Below are positions 1 to 4,979 of a stretch of DNA of 5,810 nt, piece after piece. This DNA is from an uncultured Oscillochloris sp. (lineage in GTDB: Bacteria > Chloroflexota > Chloroflexia > Chloroflexales > Chloroflexaceae): the NCBI GenBank assembly GCA_903877345.1, contig CAIRDL010000799.1, forward strand, positions 1 to 5,810, read 5' to 3'. The first letter of the stretch is position 1. Every line of letters starts with the position of its first letter. The position numbers and the translations under genes are program-made. The notes under the pieces were generated by a model, which did not search any database, was not told where the DNA came from, and saw only the letters and a program-made list of their open reading frames with translations.

Positions 1-90
1 ACATGGTGCCACAGGAGCGTCCTGGTGTCTTGTTAGCTTGATAGCTATGGGCTGGCGCGGCAACAGGACGTTGCAACCGCCATGCGTTGC

Positions 91-120
91 TTGCGCGGTA
101 GATCTAATTCATGCTATAAC
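91..120 (+). promoter_or_regulatory. candidate extended -10 promoter for the pseudokinase gene
   Basis: An extended -10 element, TGC followed by TATAAC, lies at 112-120. A weak -35-like TTGCGC lies at 91-96, with an 18-base spacer. Only the TTG of the -35 agrees with the sigma-70 consensus, so the call rests mainly on the TGn-extended -10. Transcription would begin near 127, leaving a leader of about 47 bases to the GTG at 174 or about 140 bases to the ATG at 267. No other gene is visible in bases 1-173. Confidence 0.35.
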
Positions 121-257
121 GGAGCTACACTTTCGTCGGCAAGAAGAAGCCTGATCCGGCTGAAGGATAGCTGGTGGCGACCCGGCCTGTTATGGTTGTG
201 GCGCACACCCAGGTTGCGATAAGCTACGCCATGCGCGGTACGCTTTCCATGTCATGT

Positions 258-261
258 AAGG
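258..261 (+). promoter_or_regulatory. ribosome binding site favouring the ATG at 267
   Basis: AAGG sits five bases before the ATG at 267. A competing AAGGA at 163-167 sits six bases before the GTG at 174 and is at least as good, so the ribosome binding sites alone do not settle the start. The ATG at 267 is preferred because the protein then begins directly with the MLAPETVL stretch followed by the first kinase strand, the usual beginning of Chloroflexota kinase-fold proteins as I know them. Confidence 0.4.
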
Positions 262-266
262 TCATC

Positions 267-3200
267 ATGCTCGCACCAGAGACCGTGCTCAAAGAGCACT
301 ATCGGATTACCTATGTCTTAGACGAGCGTCCCGACGGTGTGATCTATCGGGCCATTGATACGCGCCAAACCCTGCGGGTGTTGTTAGCGGCGTTGCCGCA
401 GCCTAGTGAGGCGGCCCTCGGCGATGTGCGGCACCTGGCCGAGCAAGTGGCCGGCGTGACGACCCAGGGGTTGTTGGCGCTGCGCGACCATTTTGCCGAA
501 GGACTCACCTACTATCTGGTTGCCGATGACCCGGGCGGCCAAGATCTCGAACGGGTGGCGCGTGACCGTGGTGGCCCCTTGCCGGAGCAAGAGGGCCTGA
601 ATTATGTTGAGCGGTTGCTCAATACGCTCGACGTTTTGCATACCCACACGCCGCCCCTGCTCATTGGTGATTTGCGAACTACCGATCTCTGGTCGTCGCT
701 TGATGGTGGGCTGTTTCTGGCCCCGTTCGCGTTGGCCCGCCATATCGGGGCCGAGCCGTCACCCTACAAGGCTCCCGAACTTTACGAGAGCAGCGCCGAG
801 CCGACGCCGGGGAGCGATTTGTACGCGAGTGGGGCGGTGCTGTACCAGTTGCTGACGGGTTGGGCGCCGCCTACGGCACTTCAGCGCCAGACGGGTACGC
901 CCCTGAATGCGCCGCGTATGCTCAACGCCCGCGTCTCGCCCCTAGCCGAACAATTGGTGCTACGCGCCCTCGAATTGAAGCTGGTTAATCGCTACCAGCG
1001 CGCCGGTGAGATGCGGAGCGCCCTTGAGACGGTGCGCCTGATGGGCGGGCGGCCACTTGGCGCGACGGCACCGCTTGATACGGCGCGGGCCAACCCCGGA
1101 CAGCCGAGTGCGCCCGTCCCTTCGCCTGATCCCGGTAGCCCCTACGGGCCACCGCCGCCAGCGTTGCCTCCGACAGCGGCCCCGCCGTGGGCCGGTCAGC
1201 CGCCGCAATCGAGTTACGGCCCCGCCGGAGCAGCGCCGCCGGTCGCGCCGGTCGCCTACGCCAGCGCACCGCCCGTCGCCGCCGCGCCGCAGATCCCCCG
1301 CATCAGCAACGGCTGTCTCTTGGCGGTCGTCGGCGTGCTGGCGGTCTTGGCGCTGGGGATCTGCCTCGTCGGGACGTGGGTTGGCTGGATGGTGCTCAGG
1401 CAAGGAGCTACGCTGCCCTTCCTCGGCGGTCAGACCGCGATGACGACGGCGCGCCCTGATCCGGCGACGATCCCTAGTACGGTGCAGCCTGACCCGACAA
1501 CGCAGGCTATTCTCGCGGCGGGGGCGACGTTCACCCAGACGGCCCAGTTTCAGGATGACATGGTTGGCGCAGTGCTGTATGCGCCCGATGGCAGCCAAGT
1601 GGCCGTGGGGCTAGGCGGCACGATTGAGCTGCGCGACGGCACGACGCTTGAACCACGCCAACGACTCGTCGGCCACACCAGCGCGATCAGCGCCCTCGCC
1701 TTTAGCCCCGACAGCAAGCTGTTGGCCTCCGGTGATCAGGAGGATACGGTGATCCGCCTGTGGGATGTCGCTGCGGCCCGTGAACTGCGCCGCATGACGG
1801 GGCATACTGGTTGGATCCGCAGCCTCGCCTTCAGCCCCGACGGCACAATGCTCGCTTCGGGCAGCACCGACAAGACGGTGCTGCTTTGGGATGTCGCCAC
1901 GGGCCAACCGCTCCGCACACTCACCGGCCACACCGATTTCCTCGGCAACCTCGCCTTCAGCCCCGACGGTACGAGTCTCGCCTCGGTGTCGCGTGACGGC
2001 ACGGCCCGCCTGTGGGACGTGGCGACCGGCAAGCAGCGCGAGGCGTTTCGCTACACGGCCCCCGTCAATCCGCAGACCACGCAGCCCTTTTGGCTCACTG
2101 GGGTCAGCTTTAGCCCCGACGGGCAGCGCCTCGCCGTCGGTTCCGTCAGTGGGAGCATTTACGTTCTCAACTCAAGCGACGGACAGCTCAACCGCGAACT
2201 GAAGGGGCACGCGGGCTGGGTGGTCATCCGTGGTCTCAGCTACAGCCCAGACGGTAATCTGATCGCCAGTGCCAGTCTTGATGGTACCGTGCGCCTGTGG
2301 AGCGCCCAAACCGGGGCGGATCGCGGCGTGATCCAGGCGGGGCTGCGCCTGCTTGGCCTAAGCTGGAACCCCGCCGGGGGCGCGCTCATCGTGAGCAGCG
2401 ATACGTCGGGCAGCTTGGCAATCTGGGACACGACCCGCCGTGAGCTGAAAAAGAGTATGCTCTTGGCCCAAGGCGCGGTGATTGCGCTGTCGTACACCGA
2501 GCGCGGGGCCGCTCTTGCCACGGGCGGAATCAACGGGATGGCGAAAGTTCACGTACTGGCGACGGGCGAGACGATTCCGCTGAGCGGCGGTGCCCCCACC
2601 AGTCAGTACCTCGCTTTTCTGAGTGAAACCGAACTGGTCGCGGTCAGCGACAATGGCGACGTGATATTGCTCACGGTGGTCGGGGCCGGCCAAGCGCAAC
2701 AACGTCAACTCAAAGGTCTTGACGGCCTCGCCCTGACGGTAGCCGTTAGCCGCGACCGTCGCCTAATTGCCGCCGGGAACGAACGGGGCGATGTCATCAT
2801 TTGGGACGCCCGCAGCTTCGAGGCGCAACGCACGCTGCGGGGGCTTGGTGGCCCGGCGGTGCATTTGGCCTTTAATCGCGAAGGCACCGAACTCGCTGCC
2901 GTGACGAACGCGCCCGCCGACCGCCCCAAGGTGATTGTTTGGGATGTCGCGAGCGGCAACCGCCGGACGACTTATAGTGGTCACAAAGCTCCGGTCACGG
3001 CGTTGGCGATGCTCGCCGGGGCCGATCTCGTCGCCAGCGCAAGTAGCGACGGGAGCCTGAAGTTCTGGCAGGCGGCGAGCGGCGAAGAGGTGCGCACCAT
3101 GACAGCGCCCGCGAACCAAGGTTGGTACAGCAGCCTCGCCTTCTCGCCCGACGGCCAACTCATGGTGACGGGTTCACTGGACGGCCAAGTCGCGTTTTGG

Positions 3201-3344
3201 AAGGCCACAAACGGCGAGCGGCTGAGCAGCGTTGACCTCGGCCTCACTGGCTCGATCCTGGGGTTGGCCTTCCGGCCCGACGGGGGGCAACTCGCTGTGG
3301 CAACCCGCGATGGGGGCGTGGTGCTGCTTGAACCGACGAAGTAG
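267..3344 (+). CDS. membrane pseudokinase with two WD40 beta-propellers
   Basis: The protein has 1025 residues from the ATG at 267, or 1056 from an in-frame GTG at 174. Residues 1 to about 262 follow the Hanks-type serine/threonine kinase fold. The Gly-rich loop is degenerate (18-29, LDERPDGVIYRA). The VAIK lysine is replaced by A41. HRD is replaced by I133-G134-D135, and DFG by P153-F154-A155. The APE motif (169-171) and the following S-D184-LYASGAVLYQLLTG segment are kept. Loss of the ATP-binding lysine, the Gly loop and the metal-binding DFG aspartate argues for a pseudokinase. A Pro/Ala/Gly-rich linker (about 265-347) leads to one transmembrane helix (about 349-377). Residues 428-1024 form WD40 repeats, ending in seven-bladed-propeller-sized halves. 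The predicted topology is kinase fold in the cytoplasm, propellers outside. The likely role is sensing or scaffolding; the partner is unknown. The gene stands alone and converges on its downstream neighbour. An active but unorthodox kinase is less likely, though D135 is retained. Confidence 0.9.
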   Translation: MLAPETVLKEHYRITYVLDERPDGVIYRAIDTRQTLRVLLAALPQPSEAALGDVRHLAEQVAGVTTQGLLALRDHFAEGLTYYLVADDPGGQDLERVARDRGGPLPEQEGLNYVERLLNTLDVLHTHTPPLLIGDLRTTDLWSSLDGGLFLAPFALARHIGAEPSPYKAPELYESSAEPTPGSDLYASGAVLYQLLTGWAPPTALQRQTGTPLNAPRMLNARVSPLAEQLVLRALELKLVNRYQRAGEMRSALETVRLMGGRPLGATAPLDTARANPGQPSAPVPSPDPGSPYGPPPPALPPTAAPPWAGQPPQSSYGPAGAAPPVAPVAYASAPPVAAAPQIPRISNGCLLAVVGVLAVLALGICLVGTWVGWMVLRQGATLPFLGGQTAMTTARPDPATIPSTVQPDPTTQAILAAGATFTQTAQFQDDMVGAVLYAPDGSQVAVGLGGTIELRDGTTLEPRQRLVGHTSAISALAFSPDSKLLASGDQEDTVIRLWDVAAARELRRMTGHTGWIRSLAFSPDGTMLASGSTDKTVLLWDVATGQPLRTLTGHTDFLGNLAFSPDGTSLASVSRDGTARLWDVATGKQREAFRYTAPVNPQTTQPFWLTGVSFSPDGQRLAVGSVSGSIYVLNSSDGQLNRELKGHAGWVVIRGLSYSPDGNLIASASLDGTVRLWSAQTGADRGVIQAGLRLLGLSWNPAGGALIVSSDTSGSLAIWDTTRRELKKSMLLAQGAVIALSYTERGAALATGGINGMAKVHVLATGETIPLSGGAPTSQYLAFLSETELVAVSDNGDVILLTVVGAGQAQQRQLKGLDGLALTVAVSRDRRLIAAGNERGDVIIWDARSFEAQRTLRGLGGPAVHLAFNREGTELAAVTNAPADRPKVIVWDVASGNRRTTYSGHKAPVTALAMLAGADLVASASSDGSLKFWQAASGEEVRTMTAPANQGWYSSLAFSPDGQLMVTGSLDGQVAFWKATNGERLSSVDLGLTGSILGLAFRPDGGQLAVATRDGGVVLLEPTK
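1548..3341 (+). repeat. 14 WD40 repeat units, probably two seven-bladed propellers
   Basis: Hand alignment gives 14 units of about 40-50 residues. Each carries a xxFSPDGxxLAS-like strand, a GxxxLWD-like strand and often a GH dipeptide. Blades 2-6 are near consensus. Blades 7-10 are degenerate and mostly lack GH and WD. Blades 11-14 partly recover. The halves split near residue 736 (base 2472), with average blade lengths of about 44 and 41 residues. Blades 3 and 4 share an identical 21-base stretch at 1823-1843 and 1949-1969, which suggests fairly recent repeat duplication or gene conversion. WD40 propellers are protein-interaction platforms and are not expected to be enzymatic. Confidence 0.85.
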
Positions 3345-3404
3345 CAGCGCCGGGTGAAGATTTTAGATTGCCGATGGTGGGTTGATGCGTTCGACCCGAA
3401 ACCT

Positions 3405-3452
3405 AGCCTGTAAACTGGCGGGCTACGTTTACGAAGCCCGCCAGCACAGGCT
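3405..3452. other. strong intergenic hairpin without a T-tract
   Basis: A perfect 10-bp stem (CTGGCGGGCT at 3415-3424 with AGCCCGCCAG at 3435-3444) encloses a 10-base loop. A further 7-bp outer stem pairs AGCCTGT (3405-3411) with ACAGGCT (3446-3452) across a small internal loop. No T-run follows on either strand. It may protect the 3' end of the pseudokinase mRNA or help a factor-dependent terminator. It lies about 60 bases after the stop codon. Confidence 0.6.
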
Positions 3453-3456
3453 GACC

Positions 3457-3505
3457 CAGCAAAAACGAGAGGCGACGCTGCCAGCGCCGCCTCTCGTTCT
3501 TGCTG
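3457..3505. terminator. bidirectional rho-independent terminator between convergent genes
   Basis: An 18-bp stem with one mismatch (A3463 against C3499) pairs 3457-3474 with 3488-3505, including a perfect 11-bp core at 3464-3474 and 3488-3498. Inside it a further 4-bp stem, CGCT with AGCG, closes on a 3-base loop. On the minus strand the core stem is followed by a run of five T (A-run 3461-3465 on the plus strand), placed just past the stop of the 3522-4112 gene. On the plus strand the core is followed by TTCTT, a weaker tract. It should stop the minus-strand transcript well and the plus-strand transcript moderately. Confidence 0.75.
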
Positions 3506-3521
3506 TCCCAGACCGAGTACC

Positions 3522-4112
3522 CTACGCAACGATATAGAACTGAAGCTCCGGGCCTTCCACACAGCCGGTCTGCGCGACGGCAACCGTGGCAGGCTCGCGG
3601 TACGTCAGGGTCGTGACGAGCACGAAGCAGGCTGGAAACGTCGGGGCCGGTTGACCATTGAGCGCCTCGTAGGTCACGGTGACAACCAGTTTGTAGGCTT
3701 TGGTTGGCGCATCGGCATGCAGCGTGACGGTGTGGGCCGGAATAGTCACCCAGGTTGCATAGTCCACCGGGTCGAGCTGCGGGGTGAGCGGAATGGCTTC
3801 ACCCAAGGTCAACGGGATCCGTTCGCTCGCTTGTACCGCCTCGAGGAAGGCACTGACGCGCCACGTTCCAGCGAGGTAAGGGGTCACGTCACCGTACATG
3901 CTCCATTTCACCTGCACCTTGACCGTCTTGTCCAACTCAATGGTGTGCTTGGGCGTGACCGCCTTGTACTCGTGGACGTGGGCGTGGATGGGTTGCGCCG
4001 CAATGGGGAGCCATTCAGCTTGGCGTTGCTGCGTTCGGGTAACATCCTCAGAGCTATACAGAGCGTTGGTGTTGAGTTGGCGCTGACGGGGCTGGGTAAG
4101 TTCGCGTAGCAT
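3522..4112 (-). CDS. uncharacterised beta-rich protein, 196 residues
   Basis: The function is not recognised. The protein begins with a polar, Gln/Arg-rich segment (about 1-35) without a signal peptide or membrane helix. From about residue 57 to 172 it alternates hydrophobic and polar residues as in beta strands, for example DKTVKVQVKW (61-70), TWRVSAFLE (83-91), YATWVTIPA (118-126) and YKLVVTVTYEA (140-150). An immunoglobulin-like beta-sandwich is a reasonable guess from this pattern. Two cysteines, C162 and C184, flank the last strands, and the C-terminus is the motif EGPELQFY (186-193) followed by IVA. An AGAAAGAG purine stretch (4120-4127, minus strand) precedes the ATG as a weak ribosome binding site. 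The gene converges on the pseudokinase gene and ends at a good terminator. The plus-strand frame at 3651-4109 is Arg/Gly-rich and is rejected as its shadow. Confidence 0.7.
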   Translation of the reverse strand: MLRELTQPRQRQLNTNALYSSEDVTRTQQRQAEWLPIAAQPIHAHVHEYKAVTPKHTIELDKTVKVQVKWSMYGDVTPYLAGTWRVSAFLEAVQASERIPLTLGEAIPLTPQLDPVDYATWVTIPAHTVTLHADAPTKAYKLVVTVTYEALNGQPAPTFPACFVLVTTLTYREPATVAVAQTGCVEGPELQFYIVA

Positions 4113-4324
4113 GGTGGTGCTCTTTCTAGATTGATGCAGGCTCTGCGGTATCGGTTGGAACGGCTCGTGCGTTCCTGGGAAACTTGGTTAGGTGGCGCTG
4201 AGCGGGCTGGAAGGTGGTTGTGCGTTGCCTCAGCGAACCATTGACGATGGACTTAGTATACGTCGGCACGCCGGGGCTGTCTCTCAGGGCTATGCGGAAA
4301 TTGCGCTACGGCAGCGCCGACACG

Positions 4325-4493
4325 GGCATACGGCATACCACGGAGACGCACCGGCATATGCCACCATACCAGATGGTCACATGGCATACGGCGTGCCTAC
4401 GGAAGCCCTACGGCGCGAACTAGCTCAGCACCGCTACAGAAGCGTTTGTAGTGCGGTAGCAGGCGATTCTGTGGGCTGAAGCGACCGGCATAC
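4325..4493 (+). repeat. cluster of GGCATA(C/T) motifs
   Basis: GGCATA occurs five times in the same orientation, at 4325, 4332, 4353, 4383 and 4487. Four of the copies are GGCATAC, and the first two are in direct tandem. The third lies within the perfect 10-base palindrome GGCATATGCC (4353-4362). The heptamer CCTACGG accompanies it at 4396, 4407 and 4493, and at 4487-4499 the two motifs overlap. Binding sites for a regulator of one of the divergent genes are possible; no known operator was recognised. Confidence 0.4.
4357..4388. other. nested inverted repeat in the GGCATA cluster
   Basis: TATGCCA (4357-4363) pairs with TGGCATA (4382-4388). Inside it ACCAT (4363-4367) pairs with ATGGT (4373-4377) around a 5-base loop; the two stems share base 4363, so both cannot be full length at once. 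It may be a two-part operator or a weak RNA hairpin. Confidence 0.3.
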
Positions 4494-4535
4494 CTACGGG
4501 GAGCAATGGGCGCGTCATGGTGCCGATGGTGTGTT

Positions 4536-4567
4536 TGGCATCGCGACGGCTGATCGTCACGATGCCA
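4536..4567. other. strong hairpin, possible structured RNA or mRNA 3' end
   Basis: A perfect 8-bp stem, TGGCATCG (4536-4543) with CGATGCCA (4560-4567), is followed by a single mismatch (C4544/A4559) and a 4-bp stem, GACG (4545-4548) with CGTC (4555-4558), closing on a 6-base loop. No T-tract follows on either strand, so it is not a typical intrinsic terminator. On the minus strand it begins eight bases after the stop of a possible 41-codon frame (4575-4700). Confidence 0.5.
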
Positions 4568-4574
4568 GCAGCGG

Positions 4575-4700
4575 TCACTGTTTGGCGAAGAGATACGCGA
4601 ATACGACGTTAGCGGGTTGTCCGTAGCGTAACCGTTCGTGGACGTAGCGCTGGGGACGCTCGATATAACGGTCAAGCTGAAATGACCGCTTTTCAACCAT
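4575..4700 (-). CDS. doubtful 41-residue small ORF
   Basis: This minus-strand frame runs from an ATG at 4700 to a TGA at 4575-4577. The product is basic and aromatic-rich, with segments such as QLDRYIERPQRYVHERLRY and a hydrophobic end, ANVVFAYLF. It looks somewhat more protein-like than other frames in the gap, and a hairpin lies just past its stop. Against it, no ribosome binding site precedes the ATG and no family is recognised. It could be a small gene, a gene remnant or chance. Confidence 0.15.
   Translation of the reverse strand: MVEKRSFQLDRYIERPQRYVHERLRYGQPANVVFAYLFAKQ
4669..4688. promoter_or_regulatory. candidate operator, CGGTCA-N8-TGACCG
   Basis: A perfect inverted repeat with 6-base arms (4669-4674 and 4683-4688) and an 8-base spacer places the arm centres 14 bases apart, a layout common to dimeric helix-turn-helix repressors. 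It sits at the edge of the AT-rich stretch leading to the gene at 4980. The regulator is unknown. Confidence 0.3.
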
Positions 4701-4866
4701 GCTTAATGAAGAAATTTTCAATTAGATCTCTATCCAAACGAGCCATCCATGGCGCATAATAGAGGGTATCACAACCGATAGACAGAGGCGCAGAGGCACG
4801 CCCTGGTATCAATCAGCTAGAAGTATGGCGAACAGTACATGCAGGCAGGCGTTCTTTCTCGTTTTT

Positions 4867-4878
4867 GTAAATGTTTAC
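4867..4878. promoter_or_regulatory. candidate operator, GTAAA-TG-TTTAC palindrome
   Basis: A perfect inverted repeat with 5-base arms and a 2-base centre follows a run of five T and lies about 100 bases before the start codon at 4980. Its position suits a regulator of the beta-helix gene. The motif is short, so chance is possible. Confidence 0.3.
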
Positions 4879-4949
4879 GGCACTACTTAAGACAGGCCGT
4901 AGTATGCTCTGCGGAATGAAAGCTGATTGAAGCATGGTGCCTTTTGCTT

Positions 4950-4958
4950 TGCTATAGG
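4950..4958 (+). promoter_or_regulatory. weak extended -10 candidate before the beta-helix gene
   Basis: TGC followed by TATAGG (4950-4958) shares the TGCTATA core of the candidate promoter at 112-120. A TTGAAG at 4927-4932 would be its -35, but the 20-base spacer is too long. Transcription would begin near 4965, just before the ribosome binding site, leaving only about 15 bases of leader. The true promoter may lie further upstream. Confidence 0.2.
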
Positions 4959-4965
4959 AATTACT

Positions 4966-4972
4966 GAGGAGG
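4966..4972 (+). promoter_or_regulatory. strong ribosome binding site of the beta-helix gene
   Basis: GAGGAGG, complementary to the 16S rRNA 3' end, lies seven bases before the ATG at 4980. It is the strongest ribosome binding site in the window and fixes the start of a gene that has no stop codon within the window. Confidence 0.85.
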
Positions 4973-4979
4973 CAACAAA

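Larger units (their letters stand above)
4113..4979. other. 867-bp divergent intergenic region rich in inverted repeats
   Basis: No convincing gene is seen between the starts of the two divergent genes. The open frames at 4192-4479 (+), 4214-4423 (+) and 4397-4696 (-) lack good ribosome binding sites, domain-like sequence or matching neighbours. The first half holds five GGCATA copies and hairpins. The second half, from about 4690, is clearly richer in A and T and is likely to carry promoter sequences for the gene at 4980. The separate inverted repeats are listed individually. No tRNA-like cloverleaf, CRISPR pattern or transposase remnant was recognised. Confidence 0.6.

Noticed and set aside
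10..25. Small CAGGA-GCG-TCCTG inverted repeat that might end an upstream gene
   Set aside because: The stem is only 5 bp at the window edge, with no clear T-tract and no visible upstream gene.
960..1598. Minus-strand open frame of 212 codons opposite the linker and membrane segment
   Set aside because: It is extremely Arg-rich, lacks domain-like order and lies opposite a well-supported coding region; it is an antisense shadow of GC-rich Pro/Ala codons.
2981..3583. Minus-strand open frame of 200 codons crossing the terminator region
   Set aside because: It runs through the WD40 repeats, both hairpins and into the end of the 3522-4112 gene, with no recognisable domain; chance is the better explanation.
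3651..4109. Plus-strand open frame of 152 codons opposite the 196-residue protein
   Set aside because: The product is Gly/Arg/Val-rich without clear structure, whereas the opposite strand shows ordered beta-strand patterns and a correctly placed terminator.
4192..4479. Plus-strand open frame of 95 codons in the intergenic gap
   Set aside because: It begins at a GTG without a good ribosome binding site, and its His/Arg/Ala-rich product resembles no family; its repeats come from the GGCATA motifs.
4809..4930. Ten-base inverted repeat TCAATCAGCT (4809-4818) and AGCTGATTGA (4921-4930), which might be mobile-element ends
   Set aside because: No transposase or target duplication accompanies it, and one such match is not surprising by chance in a gap of this length.
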